From positions 558,001 to 622,000 of the forward strand of contig NZ_JAAIII010000001.1 in the NCBI RefSeq assembly GCF_012932425.1: 64,000 nt of DNA, given 5' to 3'. The notes below the pieces were generated by a model, which saw only the letters and a program-made list of their open reading frames with translations, did no database searches and had not been told where the DNA came from. This DNA is from Bifidobacterium oedipodis (GTDB taxonomy: Bacteria; Actinomycetota; Actinomycetes; Actinomycetales; Bifidobacteriaceae). This document shows, piece by piece, positions 19,805-28,807 of this stretch; position 1 is the first letter of the stretch; the number at the start of each line of letters is the position of its first letter. The position numbers and the translations under genes were made by a program.

Positions 19805-20350
19805 CTAATCCTCCATGAATTCTGCGGGCAGCCGAGTATGCCCGTCTGAGGAAGGAATGTACTTCACACGTTTCGGATGACGACGGCCCGCACGCTGTAC
19901 CACAGGATCATGGGTTTGTGCCCACTGACGCAACATCTCAACGTCCATTACCGATACGCCATGCTCACGACACTCACTCCAAGGAAGGCCCGGCTGATGA
20001 GTCATATTCGCCAAGCCATAGGCCGAATACTGGCGATACTGGCGATACACACGGTTCAGAAGATCATATTGTTCAGCAGTGAACTTCGTATGGTCAAACG
20101 GGCCATACGTCACGCGAATAGGTTCCCCATGATTTGCCTTGAATGTCCTATACACACTCGGCACCACAGGACCATAATCCCACGCCTCAAAATCATCATC
20201 GAACAAAGGAGCTCTGGTTTCCTGCAGTGAGGCGATCTGCGCGAAGTACAGCAATTTTTGCAGTTTCAGGTTGGAGACCCCCTCCCCATCCTCTCCTTCG
20301 CTCTCTGCGGCGCTGATAAAGAAATTCGCCACGTCCAGCACATCGGGCAT
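19805..20350 (-). CDS. Panacea-domain (DUF4065, SocA-like) antitoxin
   Basis: A 181-residue protein with the DUF4065/Panacea signature: DVANFFISAAE, ISNLKLQKLLYFAQ-like (here VSNLKLQKLLYFAQIAS), then FEAWDYGPVVPSVYRTFK and the C-terminal LTHQPGLPW-like block (NMTHQPGLPWSE). Panacea domains neutralise many unrelated toxins and are also found in phage-derived GepA and Caulobacter SocA. The neighbouring MazF-like gene is therefore the expected partner. ATG 20350 is chosen because AAGGAGG lies 8 nt upstream; the earlier in-frame ATG at 20359 would begin right on the end of that ribosome site. There is no separate DNA-binding domain, so autoregulation is uncertain. Confidence 0.85.
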   Translation of the reverse strand: MPDVLDVANFFISAAESEGEDGEGVSNLKLQKLLYFAQIASLQETRAPLFDDDFEAWDYGPVVPSVYRTFKANHGEPIRVTYGPFDHTKFTAEQYDLLNRVYRQYRQYSAYGLANMTHQPGLPWSECREHGVSVMDVEMLRQWAQTHDPVVQRAGRRHPKRVKYIPSSDGHTRLPAEFMED

Positions 20351-20460
20351 ATCATTCACCTCCTTGTCTCTTTAAGCATACACATCAGTCAACACTTGAA
20401 ACAGAAGTCAGATAGGTTTCAGCAATTGTCTTCGCCGCTCTAGCAAACGCTCGAATATGC

Positions 20461-20512
20461 GCGGAGCGCGAAACCACCGATCACAGTGTGATAGTGAGAT
20501 TTCGCGCCCCGC
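20461..20512 (-). terminator. long hairpin after the FAD oxidoreductase gene
   Basis: GCGGGGCGCGAAA pairs with TTTCGCGCTCCGC (13 bp, one mismatch), and an inner palindrome ATCACACTGTGAT lies in the loop. It starts about 20 nt after the stop codon of the oxidoreductase gene. No U-tract follows, so it may be Rho-assisted or stabilise the mRNA. Confidence 0.6.
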
Positions 20513-20533
20513 ACTCAAAATGCTGACAGCCGA

Positions 20534-22153
20534 CTACTTCGACTCGTGGTAGGACTTCTCCGTGTTCACGGACCACACGTTCTTCTTGGAGGTTTTGCCG
20601 GTCTTGATATTGCCGACGGCCTCCATGGCGGTGGCCATGGAATGATCCATGTTGTTGTAGCGGTGCTGTCCGTTGCGGCCCACGCAGTAGAGGTTGCCGA
20701 ATCCGTCCAGATATTCGACGAGCTCGCCCATGCGATCGTAGGTGTCGAAGTAGGCGGGGTAGGCCTTCTTGACACGTTCGCGATGGGAGTCGATCACATC
20801 GTCCGGGCCGTTGATTACGCGCATGCGGGTCAGTTCGGAGATGGCGAACTTGGTGGCGTCCTCTTCGCTCATATTCCAGAACGAATCGCCTTCCTCGCAG
20901 AAGTATTCGAGGCCGACCCACACGGTGTCGTCCACATCCTTGACCAGGTACGGGCTCCAGTTGTTGAAGATCTGCAGACGGCCGACCTTGTAGCCCGGAT
21001 CCTGCACGTAGATCCAGCAGTCAGGCACAATCGGCGGGTTGCCGAGCGTGGGGATGTCGGTGGTGTTCTTCAAACGCAGATGCTTGACCAGCAAGCCCAC
21101 GGTCACGAAGTCGCGGTAGGGCAGACCGTTGGCCACTTCGGTCATGTCAGCGGGCGCGGGCTTGGAGCCAGTGGCCACGGCTTCGGCATCGGCACCGGCC
21201 GCGTCGATGGCGTTAACCAGATCCTTAACCGGCATGGACGAAATGAACTGGTCGCCGGTCAGTTCGGTGCGGTTGCCTTCGGAATCCTCATAGACCACAG
21301 AGCTGATCGCACCATTGGACTGACGCAGCTCAATCACCTTGGCGTCGGTAAGCACCTTGACGCCGGCGGCCTCGCAGTTGGCTTCCACGGTTTCCCACAG
21401 CTGGCCAGGGCCATACTTCGGGTACCAAAACTCTTCAATCAGCGAAGTTTCAACCTCAGCGTTGCTACGCTTCTTCGGCATCAGCTTGGCGACGGCGTTC
21501 TTCAGCACGCCCATAATGCTCAAGCCCTTGACGCGCTGGGCACCCCAGTCGGCGGAAATCTGAGAGGGGTGACGACCCCACAGCTTCTCGGTGTAGCCTT
21601 CGAAGAACATTGAATACAGCTTGCGGCCGAAACGGTTGATGTAGAAGTTCTCCAAGTTGGTTTCGGGCAGCTTGTGGAACATCGACTTCAGGTAAGAGAA
21701 GCCGGCCACCATGGTGAGCTTGAAACCCATGGCTTTGAAGGTGTTGGGGCTCAGCGAAATCGGATAGTCGAAGAAACGACGATTCCAATAGATGCGTGAG
21801 ACGCGGTGGCGCTTAAGCATCACCTTGTCTTCCACTTCGGGATCCGGGCCGCCCGGCTCCATATCGTGCTCGCGGCCGAGCTTCTTGTCATCGTAGGAGG
21901 GCGCGCCCTGCAGCGGCAGCACGCTCTTCCACCAGTCCATCACGCGCTCGTCTTTCGAGAAGAAGCGGTGACCGCCGATATCCATACGGTTGCCGTTGTG
22001 CTTTACGGTGCGCGAAATACCGCCGAATTCGCGGGTTTCTTCCAGCACGGTCACATCGTAGGTATCGCTGCCGCCATCTTTGATGAGTTCCCAAGCGGCG
22101 GTCAGGCCGGCAGGGCCGCCGCCGATAATCACCACGGATTTTTTATTGCTCAC
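20534..22153 (-). CDS. FAD-dependent oxidoreductase of the UDP-galactopyranose mutase/protoporphyrinogen oxidase-like family
   Basis: A 539-residue flavoprotein. The Rossmann dinucleotide-binding motif is at the start ([20 protein letters not shown], then the acidic end of strand 2, VTVLEE), followed by the FGGISRTV and MDIGGHRFF blocks common to COG1232-like enzymes and UDP-galactopyranose mutases. The C-terminus holds the second FAD contact ([20 protein letters not shown]). Proteins of this kind sit in cell-surface polysaccharide or isoprenoid-linked sugar pathways, but the substrate is not evident here. The start is GTG 22153 with AAGGAG upstream. It is a single-gene unit with its own hairpin and is preceded by a 500-bp repeat-filled gap. 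Confidence 0.85.
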   Translation of the reverse strand: MSNKKSVVIIGGGPAGLTAAWELIKDGGSDTYDVTVLEETREFGGISRTVKHNGNRMDIGGHRFFSKDERVMDWWKSVLPLQGAPSYDDKKLGREHDMEPGGPDPEVEDKVMLKRHRVSRIYWNRRFFDYPISLSPNTFKAMGFKLTMVAGFSYLKSMFHKLPETNLENFYINRFGRKLYSMFFEGYTEKLWGRHPSQISADWGAQRVKGLSIMGVLKNAVAKLMPKKRSNAEVETSLIEEFWYPKYGPGQLWETVEANCEAAGVKVLTDAKVIELRQSNGAISSVVYEDSEGNRTELTGDQFISSMPVKDLVNAIDAAGADAEAVATGSKPAPADMTEVANGLPYRDFVTVGLLVKHLRLKNTTDIPTLGNPPIVPDCWIYVQDPGYKVGRLQIFNNWSPYLVKDVDDTVWVGLEYFCEEGDSFWNMSEEDATKFAISELTRMRVINGPDDVIDSHRERVKKAYPAYFDTYDRMGELVEYLDGFGNLYCVGRNGQHRYNNMDHSMATAMEAVGNIKTGKTSKKNVWSVNTEKSYHESK

Positions 22154-22260
22154 GTATTGCTCCTTATAACCAAATCACGGATATCCTACTAGACTGTGCG
22201 GAAGCGCACGCCGCAGTTGTGCGGTTCCCTACATTTCCCGACCATAGCTAGTCGTCGACT

Positions 22261-22566
22261 ATCACAACCCACGAAATATCGACGTTTCCTTGGGGTATTA
22301 ATTTTCGGCTTTATCACACCCCCGCAGATACTGGCATATTACTGGAGTAGTGATTCCCTAACTTCATCACAACCCTGCGAATATCGGCATATTTGTGGGG
22401 TTCTGATTACTCAACATAATCACTACCCTACAAATACCGGTGCATTCGTGGAGTAGTGATTATCCAGCCCCACGCACTACTCACAAATACCGTGGTATTT
22501 CCGTAGTAGTGACAGACCAGAAAATCACAACCCATATTTTATGCCGATAATTGAGGGGTTGTAATA
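22261..22566. repeat. array of six 43-bp imperfect palindromes with 53-bp period
   Basis: Units start at 22261, 22313, 22366, 22419, 22472 and 22524. Each begins ATCAC(A/T)ACCC-like and ends GG(A/G)GTAGTGATT-like, so each is itself an inverted repeat that can fold into a hairpin, with a central AATA(T/C)CGG core. Spacers are 9-10 bp and unrelated. The sixth unit carries the core in the opposite orientation. The array fills most of the 500-bp gap (22154-22653) upstream of the oxidoreductase gene and downstream of the DUF2469 gene. No reading frame of merit lies in it. Confidence 0.85.
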
Positions 22567-22653
22567 CCCAACGACTGCCGACAAAGACGGCACATATAGT
22601 ACAGCCGCTGCACAGCCACGTGCGCAGCGGCAACTTACGGCGACGAATACCGG

Positions 22654-22968
22654 CTAGTGAATATCGTCGGGGATGTCAATGTCGGTTTTCTGCACTTCCT
22701 CGACGTTGACGTCCTTGAACGTCACGATGCGCACGGATTTGACGAATCGGCTGGAACGATACACGTCCCACACCCAAGCGTCGGTGAGCTGCACGTCGAA
22801 ATACACGTCCTGCCCGGCGGAACGCACGTTGAAATCGACCTTATTGGCCAGATAGAACCTGCGCTCGGTCTCCACCACGTAGGTGAACAGTTTGATGACG
22901 TCGCGATATTCCTTATATAGTGCGAGTTCGGCGTCGGTTTCGTAATTATCGAGATCCTCGGCGCTCAT
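22654..22968 (-). CDS. DUF2469 family protein
   Basis: This 104-residue protein matches the actinobacterial DUF2469 family over its whole length. It shows the MSAEDLDNYETDAELALYKE start, the YRDVIKLFTYVVETERRFYL block and a C-terminal VRIVTFKDVNVEE. The family is widely conserved in actinobacteria, often near rnhB and lepB, and its function is unknown. Here it lies 8 bp upstream of nothing but the acetyltransferase gene stop on the same strand (acetyltransferase first), so the two genes are probably co-transcribed. Confidence 0.9.
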   Translation of the reverse strand: MSAEDLDNYETDAELALYKEYRDVIKLFTYVVETERRFYLANKVDFNVRSAGQDVYFDVQLTDAWVWDVYRSSRFVKSVRIVTFKDVNVEEVQKTDIDIPDDIH

Positions 22969-22976
22969 ATGCTTCT

Positions 22977-24035
22977 TTACTTACCTTCCGTATCACGCTT
23001 GCGACCACGCCCCAGCGTGCGCCACCAAGCGTCCTTCGATGTTTTACGTTCGTTCTGTCCGTATGGCCAGTTGCTTTGTTCCTCAGTGCCAGTATGCGTC
23101 TTCGTGCGCGGCTGCTCCTGCACCGCAGGCTGTGTGGGCGTCGGCGATGCGTCAGCACCAGTGCGCGCAGAAGCATAGTCTGCGGCGGACTTGCGCGCCG
23201 GAGTTTCGACCGGTGCATCCTGGGCACGTCGCTTCTGCTGGATGGCGATGGAATGCTCGCGTGCGGACAGCGCCTCTTTAACTCCGGGGTTGCCTTCGAT
23301 CAGGTGCATGCCGAACGCTTCCAGCGAACGAATCGGATCGTATTCGTCCACAAGCGTGTCCATAACAATCAGGTCTTGGTATTTGTTATTCTCTACGTCC
23401 CACAGTGCGTCACGCGAGACGCCGGACGGCACGAAGCCAAGCGACTGGTAGACGGAGCGGGAGCGGCTGTTCTTCTCCGGCACGCCCACCCAGATGCGGT
23501 GCATGCCCAAGCCGGCCGGTTCGGGGGCGAAACCATAGGTCATAACGCGAGGCATGGCGTCGCGCGAGTAGCCGCGGCCTCGGTAATCTTTGCCAAGGAT
23601 GATTTGGATACGCGCGGAACGGGACCAGCCATCGATATCGATGAGGAAAATCATGCCGATCACATTGTCGGTGGCCTGCGCGTCGGTTTCGCCGTTGTCG
23701 TCATGGTCGGCGTCGGTGAGAATGGCCCACGCAATGGTGCGGCGGGATTCCGGATCGCCCACACCTGACTCTTCGGGGGCCTGCCCCAACTCCCATGCTT
23801 GGGATCGACGAACCCACGTGTGCACCACGGCACGTTCCGCAGCGGCATCCTTGCCGGTGATTTTGGAGGCGCCGGCGAACGCTTCCAGTTCGTCAAGACG
23901 CGGCAAATCGGCTACGGTAGCGGGACGCAAGTGAATCATTTCACCGCGAATCGGCGGAACGGTGATAGCGAGAGGCAGTTCGCGCGGCTGTTGCACGTTG
24001 ATGCCCAGCGTTTCGTTCTCGGTGATGTCGCTCAT
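22977..24035 (-). CDS. GNAT family N-acetyltransferase (RimJ/RimL-like) with disordered C-terminal tail
   Basis: A 352-residue protein. The first 210 residues form a GNAT domain: substrate strand IRGEMIHLRPATVADLPRL, IGMIFLIDIDGWSRSARI and the acetyl-CoA loop ILGKDYRGRGYSRDAMPRVM (Q/RxxGxG/A-like), then RIWVGVPEKNSRSRSVYQSL and GFVPSG. This arrangement is that of RimJ/RimL-type N-terminal or side-chain acetyltransferases. The last 120 residues are Ala/Thr/Gln/Lys-rich and probably disordered. The substrate cannot be told. The gene is followed after 8 bp by the DUF2469 gene on the same strand. Confidence 0.85.
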   Translation of the reverse strand: MSDITENETLGINVQQPRELPLAITVPPIRGEMIHLRPATVADLPRLDELEAFAGASKITGKDAAAERAVVHTWVRRSQAWELGQAPEESGVGDPESRRTIAWAILTDADHDDNGETDAQATDNVIGMIFLIDIDGWSRSARIQIILGKDYRGRGYSRDAMPRVMTYGFAPEPAGLGMHRIWVGVPEKNSRSRSVYQSLGFVPSGVSRDALWDVENNKYQDLIVMDTLVDEYDPIRSLEAFGMHLIEGNPGVKEALSAREHSIAIQQKRRAQDAPVETPARKSAADYASARTGADASPTPTQPAVQEQPRTKTHTGTEEQSNWPYGQNERKTSKDAWWRTLGRGRKRDTEGK

Positions 24036-24201
24036 CGGTGTTGTTACCCCTGTTCGGCTTACGGCTGCTTACGGCTCTCGGTTGCAGTGCCGAACATATC
24101 TTACTCGTCTGGGTGAATGCTGGGAGAGACTTGGCAGTGATATACCCCACACCTCCATGTGTGCGGCGTGTCTTGAAACAAGCACAACGCCGCAATACGA
24201 C

Positions 24202-24237
24202 CGATGCCGGTTTTGGATTGCTCCAGAACCGGCATCG
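24202..24237 (-). terminator. hairpin terminator of gatCAB
   Basis: CGATGCCGGTTCTGGA pairs with TCCAAAACCGGCATCG around a 4-nt loop, 20 nt after the gatB stop on the minus strand. The U-tract is weak (GTCGTATTG). Confidence 0.7.
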
Positions 24238-24256
24238 AACGGGATTACAGGGATAA

Positions 24257-25756
24257 TCAGCCCTTGAGCTTGCCCATCACAACCTTGGTGACGGCCTTGG
24301 CGTCGGCCTGGCCGCGCGTGGCCTTCATCACAGCACCGATGATCACGCCCATCGGCTTCATGTTGCCGCTCTTGAGCTTCTCGACCACGTCGGGGTTGGC
24401 GGCGAACGCCTCATCCACAGCCTTGTCAATCAAGCCATCGTCGGAAACGACCTTGTAGCCGTGCTTGGCGACGACCTCGGAGGGCGTACCCTCGCCGGCC
24501 AGCACGCCGACCACGGTCTGCTTGGCGAGCTTGTCGTTGAGCTTGCCGTCGGCGATGAGCTTCTCAACCTCAGCCACGTCAGCCGGGGTGATGTTGAGCT
24601 CTTCAAGGGAGATGCCCTTGGCATTCGCCTCGCGAGACAGCTCACCGAGCCACCACTTGCGGGCACCGGCAGCGCTTGCGCCGGCCTTGACGGTGTCTTC
24701 AATCAGATCGAGCGCGTCGACATTCAGGATGTCGCGCATCTGGGTGTCGTTCAGACCCCATTCGGCCTTGAGACGGTTGCGACGTTCGCGCGGCATCTCC
24801 GGCATCTGGGCGCGCATTTCCTCGATGTGCTCGGGGGTGATGTGCAGCATCACCAGATCGGGATCGGGGAAGTAGCGGTAATCGTCGGCGTCGGACTTCA
24901 GACGGCCGCCAGCGGTGGCCTGCTGCGATTCGTCCCAGTGACGGGTCTCCTGCAGGATTTCGCCGCCTTCGGACAAGATCTGAGCCTGACGACGAATCTC
25001 GTACTGCACGGTCTTTTCGATGCCGCGGAACGAATTCACGTTCTTGGTTTCGGAACGGGTGCCGAACGGGTCGGACGGCGAACGGCGCAGCGACACATTC
25101 ACGTCGGCGCGCATATTGCCCTGCTCCATGCGAGCGTGGGAGATGTTCAGCGCGCGCACGATATCGCGGATGGCGCGCATATAGGCACCGGCGATTTCGG
25201 GGGCGCGGTCGCCCGCACCTTCGATCGGCTTGGTCACGATTTCAATCAGCGGCACACCGGCACGGTTGTAGTCCACGAGGGAGTGGTCAGCACCTTCGAT
25301 ACGGCCGTCGGCACCGCCAACGTGGGTGTTCTTACCAGCGTCGTCCTCGATGTGGGCACGCTCGATCGGCACACGGAACACGGTGCCGTCTTCCAGTTCC
25401 ACATCCAGATAGCCGTTACCATTGGTGGGCTTGTCATACTGCGAGATCTGGTAGTCGCGCGGCATATCCGGGTAGAAGTAGTTCTTGCGGGAGAACTGGC
25501 TCCACTCGTTGATTTCGCAGTGCAGGGCCAGGCCCAGCTTGATTGCGTAATCAACGGCGGTCTTGTTCAGCACCGGCAGGGAGCCGGGAAGACCGAGCGA
25601 GACCGGGGTGAGCTGGGAGTTCGGTTCGCCGCCGAAATGCACTTCTGCCGGGCAGAACAGCTTGGTGGTGGTGGAGAGCTCCACATGGGTTTCGAGGCCG
25701 AGCACGGGATCGAACTGCTTGCAGGCCTCGGAGTACTTCATGAGTTTTTCAGCCAT
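24257..25756 (-). CDS. gatB: Asp-tRNA(Asn)/Glu-tRNA(Gln) amidotransferase subunit B
   Basis: GatB binds the misacylated tRNA and phosphorylates the glutamyl or aspartyl group in the GatCAB complex. The 499-residue protein shows the family signature [16 protein letters not shown], the [11 protein letters not shown] block, [17 protein letters not shown], the core [11 protein letters not shown] and a C-terminal GatB/YqeY helical domain (about residues 350-499). It is last in the gatC-gatA-gatB operon, 42 bp after gatA. The start ATG has AAGGAA upstream. Bifidobacteria use this transamidation route for Gln- and/or Asn-tRNA. Confidence 0.98.
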   Translation of the reverse strand: MAEKLMKYSEACKQFDPVLGLETHVELSTTTKLFCPAEVHFGGEPNSQLTPVSLGLPGSLPVLNKTAVDYAIKLGLALHCEINEWSQFSRKNYFYPDMPRDYQISQYDKPTNGNGYLDVELEDGTVFRVPIERAHIEDDAGKNTHVGGADGRIEGADHSLVDYNRAGVPLIEIVTKPIEGAGDRAPEIAGAYMRAIRDIVRALNISHARMEQGNMRADVNVSLRRSPSDPFGTRSETKNVNSFRGIEKTVQYEIRRQAQILSEGGEILQETRHWDESQQATAGGRLKSDADDYRYFPDPDLVMLHITPEHIEEMRAQMPEMPRERRNRLKAEWGLNDTQMRDILNVDALDLIEDTVKAGASAAGARKWWLGELSREANAKGISLEELNITPADVAEVEKLIADGKLNDKLAKQTVVGVLAGEGTPSEVVAKHGYKVVSDDGLIDKAVDEAFAANPDVVEKLKSGNMKPMGVIIGAVMKATRGQADAKAVTKVVMGKLKG

Positions 25757-25798
25757 GATATTTCCTTAAAATCCTTAATCGTTGCCGATTCCTGCGTG

Positions 25799-27334
25799 TC
25801 ACTCGCCCAGCCAAGGGGTCTTGAGGGACTGCCAGATCGGGCCACCCCACTGCTCCTCAAGCGCGGCTTCGAGAGCGGCGGCGGGCTTGTACATCACTTC
25901 GTCGCGCTGCTGCGGCGCGATGAACTGGATGCCAACCGGCAGGGCCAGATCGTCGGCAGACAGGCCAGCGGGGATCGACATGGCGGGCACGCCGGCGAGG
26001 TTGGCCGGAATGGTAGCGATATCGTTCATGTACATGGCCAGCGGATCGTCCATCTTCTCGCCGAACTTGAAGGCGGTGGAAGGCGAGGTCGGGGAAACCA
26101 GCACGTCAGCCTGTTCGAAGGCCTTCTTGAAGTCGTTGATGATCAGCGTGCGAACCTTCTGCGCGGAGCCGTACCAAGCATCGTAGTAGCCGGCGGACAG
26201 GGCGTAGGTGCCGAGGATGATACGGCGCTTGACTTCGTCACCGAAGCCGGCCTCACGGGTGTAGGCCATCATGTTGGCGGCGGTCTGCGGTACACCGGCC
26301 GGCGGCATCACGCGCAGGCCGTAACGCATGCCATCGTAGCGGGCGAGGTTGGAGCTCACTTCGGACGGCATGATGATGTAGTACGCACCGAGGGCGTATT
26401 CGAAGTGCGGGCAGGAGACCTCGACCACTTCGGCACCCATTTCCTTGAGCTTGGCAACAGCCTCGTCGAAACGCTGCTGCACGCCAGGCTGGAAGCCTTC
26501 GCCGGACAGTTCCTTGACCAGGCCGACCTTGAGACCCTTCAGGTCACGCTTCATGCCCTCGCGGGCGGCGGCGGCCATCGGGCGAGGGCCTTCAGGGATG
26601 GATGTGGAGTCGCGACGATCATTGCCGCCGATGATCTCCTGCAGCAACGCGGAGTCGAGCACAGTACGAGAAACCGGGCCAATCTGGTCGAGCGAGGAGG
26701 CCATAGCGATGGCACCGAAGCGGGAAACACCGCCATAGGTGGGCTTGACGCCCACGGTGCCGGTCAGGGAGCCGGGCTGACGGATGGAGCCACCGGTGTC
26801 GGTGCCGAGGGCGAGCGGGGCCTCGAATGCGGCCACTGCGGAGGCGGAACCACCGCCGGAACCACCAGGCACGCGCTCGGTATCCCACGGGTTGTGGGTG
26901 GTCTGGTAGGCGGAGTGCTCGGTGGAGGAGCCCTGCGCGAATTCGTCCAAGTTCGTCTTGCCGAGAATCGGCATATGGGCGGCCTTGAGCTTTTCGATCA
27001 CGGTGGCATCGTAGGGCGGAATCCAACCTTCGAGAATCTTCGAGGCGGCGGTGGTTTCGATGCCCTTGGTGACGATCATGTCCTTGATGGCGATTGGCAC
27101 ACCGGCCAGTTCGGGCAGCTGGGCCTTGTCTTCGGCAGGCAGCGCGTCGAAGGTGTCGGCCTGCAAGCGGGCCACATCGCCGGAAACCTTCAGGAAGGCC
27201 TTGATGGACGGCTCGGCGGCTTCGATCACCGCAAGATGAGCGTCGACCAGTTCGCGCGAGGAGGTGTCGCCCTTCTTGATGGCCTCGGCCATCTCAACGG
27301 CGGACAGCTTCACCAATTCGTTTGCAGCAGTCAT
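25799..27334 (-). CDS. gatA: Asp-tRNA(Asn)/Glu-tRNA(Gln) amidotransferase subunit A
   Basis: GatA is the glutaminase subunit that releases ammonia for GatB. The 511-residue protein has the amidase signature fold with the Ser-cisSer-Lys triad: IAIKDMIVT (Lys), [13 protein letters not shown] and [14 protein letters not shown]. The C-terminal [18 protein letters not shown] block is also typical. It starts 4 bp after gatC ends and is followed by gatB. The long open frame on the opposite strand across gatA and gatB is a compositional shadow. Confidence 0.98.
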   Translation of the reverse strand: MTAANELVKLSAVEMAEAIKKGDTSSRELVDAHLAVIEAAEPSIKAFLKVSGDVARLQADTFDALPAEDKAQLPELAGVPIAIKDMIVTKGIETTAASKILEGWIPPYDATVIEKLKAAHMPILGKTNLDEFAQGSSTEHSAYQTTHNPWDTERVPGGSGGGSASAVAAFEAPLALGTDTGGSIRQPGSLTGTVGVKPTYGGVSRFGAIAMASSLDQIGPVSRTVLDSALLQEIIGGNDRRDSTSIPEGPRPMAAAAREGMKRDLKGLKVGLVKELSGEGFQPGVQQRFDEAVAKLKEMGAEVVEVSCPHFEYALGAYYIIMPSEVSSNLARYDGMRYGLRVMPPAGVPQTAANMMAYTREAGFGDEVKRRIILGTYALSAGYYDAWYGSAQKVRTLIINDFKKAFEQADVLVSPTSPSTAFKFGEKMDDPLAMYMNDIATIPANLAGVPAMSIPAGLSADDLALPVGIQFIAPQQRDEVMYKPAAALEAALEEQWGGPIWQSLKTPWLGE

Positions 27335-27338
27335 CGTC

Positions 27339-27638
27339 TCACTCCTCGCTTCCCAGGATTCGCGGTGCCACGAACATACCGGCCTCGGTCTTCGGGCCGC
27401 CGGCGAGCGCTTCGGACTGCGTCAGCGGCGTGGCAGGCACGTCCGGGCGCAGATAGGCTTCGAGCGGCACCGGGTTGGCGGTGGGTGCCACGTCGTCGGA
27501 AGCGACTTCCTGCACTTTGTTGATGGAGTCTGCGATGACGTTCAGTTCGCCTTGCAGACGGGTGATTTCCTCATCGGTAAGCGCGATTCGGGCAAGATCG
27601 CCCAAATGCACAATCTCTTCGCGTGAAAAAGTAGGCAT
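27339..27638 (-). CDS. gatC: Asp-tRNA(Asn)/Glu-tRNA(Gln) amidotransferase subunit C
   Basis: This 99-residue GatC stabilises GatA in the transamidosome. The [20 protein letters not shown] start and the C-terminal [17 protein letters not shown] block are the family hallmarks. The first gene of the operon, it begins at ATG 27638; upstream in-frame codons run through non-conserved sequence. gatA follows after 4 bp. Confidence 0.95.
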   Translation of the reverse strand: MPTFSREEIVHLGDLARIALTDEEITRLQGELNVIADSINKVQEVASDDVAPTANPVPLEAYLRPDVPATPLTQSEALAGGPKTEAGMFVAPRILGSEE

Positions 27639-28062
27639 GGTGCCAAGAGTAACGCGGCTATGTGACACGCAGTTGACCATATTCCATAAAGAAATATGCC
27701 CGCCAATTGCGGATAGTTCACGAGAAGCAGCACGGCCAGCTATGATCGAATCCCTCATCCCAGCACTCAGCAAACTCATGTTGTAGAGCAGCCTAAACCA
27801 CATGAGACGACTGCAAATGTTTCACAGACTGTTTCACACTGCGCTTCCTGTTGCATATTCCAGCTACAGCAACGTTTCACACCATGTTTCACAACAGATT
27901 GATAACACGCCACACAAAATTTCCTAAAAGTTATCCACAATGCGCATTTCCCATATGGCAGAAGGCCTAAGCCATGTTTTCGAAGCTCTCTCCACATAGG
28001 TCGTTTTTCATGCCCTCGCAAGCCAAATCCCGATAGCATCAAATCAACCGAAAGGAGGCGCG
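27639..28062. other. divergent intergenic region between gatC and the BrnT-like/RHH pair
   Basis: This 424-bp gap should contain the promoters of gatC (leftwards) and of the toxin-antitoxin pair (rightwards). It holds four copies of a TGTTTCACA motif (27818-27893) and a perfect DnaA box, TTATCCACA, at 27931-27939. No RNA gene or further reading frame was recognised. Confidence 0.5.
27818..27893. repeat. two pairs of (T/C)GTTTCACA direct repeats
   Basis: The 9-mer starts at 27818, 27830, 27873 and 27885. Within each pair the spacing is 12 bp, and the second pair repeats the first 55 bp later. The regular geometry suggests a regulatory binding site in the divergent region. The regulator is unknown. 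Confidence 0.65.
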
Positions 28063-28458
28063 ATGTCCGGAGAATCGACTTTCGCATACGAAAATGATAG
28101 ACTTTCGCATACAAAACAAAATAGCGAGCAACAATCCATCACCGAATTTGTTGTGCTGGACAGAGTTGCCCAGCGTCATCCACAAATCGCTGTAGACGAT
28201 ATACGGTTCGCGTGGGCTCGATACCGGCACCTTATGCCTCGTCTCGATACTGATCCGTTGCAACTTATGGCGGTCGGATTCGATGGTCACGCAAGATTGC
28301 TGGAAATGATCGCCTTTGTTGCGTCCAACGACAACGGAGACCAGCTTGTGGTGTATCACGCAGCACCCTGCACACCAAAATTCCTGCGCGAGATGCGGCT
28401 TGACAATGATGAAATCAACTACCTGTTAGGAGGGAACCGACATGGTGTTTCGCACTAA
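28063..28458 (+). CDS. BrnT-like toxin candidate
   Basis: A 131-residue protein. After a polar N-terminus comes a compact domain: VVLDRVAQRHPQIAVDDIRFA, MPRLDTDPLQLMAVGFDGHA, RLLEMIAFV and LVVYHAAPCTPKFLREM. This layout (short helices, then a beta-sheet with GR-like and H/R-containing strand ends) fits small BrnT/RelE-fold toxins of actinobacteria. The identification is mainly through the next gene, an RHH antitoxin whose start overlaps by 17 bp; toxin-first order is usual for BrnTA. AAAGGAGG precedes the ATG. The first 15 codons contain a 13-bp direct repeat (GACTTTCGCATAC at 28077 and 28100) that could act as an operator. Confidence 0.6.
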   Translation: MSGESTFAYENDRLSHTKQNSEQQSITEFVVLDRVAQRHPQIAVDDIRFAWARYRHLMPRLDTDPLQLMAVGFDGHARLLEMIAFVASNDNGDQLVVYHAAPCTPKFLREMRLDNDEINYLLGGNRHGVSH

Positions 28459-28765
28459 AAACGGCACGGTTGTTACCGATGAAATGATTGAACAGTGGGC
28501 AGAGAACGCTGAAAAGGGTCTCTACCCAGGCACCCCGGGCACCACCGTCACGCGGCCGCAGTTCGGACGTCCACGACTTTATGCCGAGCCGCTGGCATCC
28601 GTTACGTTCCGTCTGCGCGAGGAAGACCTGCAACTGGCAGATGGTTGGGCCAAAGACAGAGGAGTCAGCAGGTCCATTATTCTGCGCGAGCTGGTGGAAC
28701 GTGGCATTCGCGATGTGCAGTGCGATATGGAACGGTCATCTTCCGCCATCGCGGACGGCGATTAA
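28442..28765 (+). CDS. ribbon-helix-helix antitoxin
   Basis: A 107-residue protein. The N-terminus (VVTDEMIEQWAENAEKGLYP, then GTPG) is typical of antitoxins paired with BrnT-like toxins in actinobacteria. The C-terminal part (ASVTFRLREEDLQLADGWAK, then GVSRSIILRELVERGI) is a clear MetJ/Arc-type RHH DNA-binding domain. It should bind its own promoter and neutralise the upstream protein. Its ATG lies within the toxin 3' end, with AGGAGGG upstream, so expression is coupled. Confidence 0.8.
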   Translation: MVFRTKNGTVVTDEMIEQWAENAEKGLYPGTPGTTVTRPQFGRPRLYAEPLASVTFRLREEDLQLADGWAKDRGVSRSIILRELVERGIRDVQCDMERSSSAIADGD

Positions 28766-28807
28766 TCAGCTAATCAGCGCACCGACATAACGGATTGGGC
28801 AAACAAA

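Noticed and set aside
22261..22566. CRISPR array
   Set aside because: The spacing is regular, but the repeats are degenerate and spacers are only 9-10 bp. No cas gene is near.
24461..27523. Long open frame (1020 codons) on the plus strand opposite gatB and gatA
   Set aside because: gatA and gatB are unmistakable on the minus strand. The antisense frame is His/Gly/Val-rich, has no recognisable motif and arises from G+C-biased codon use.
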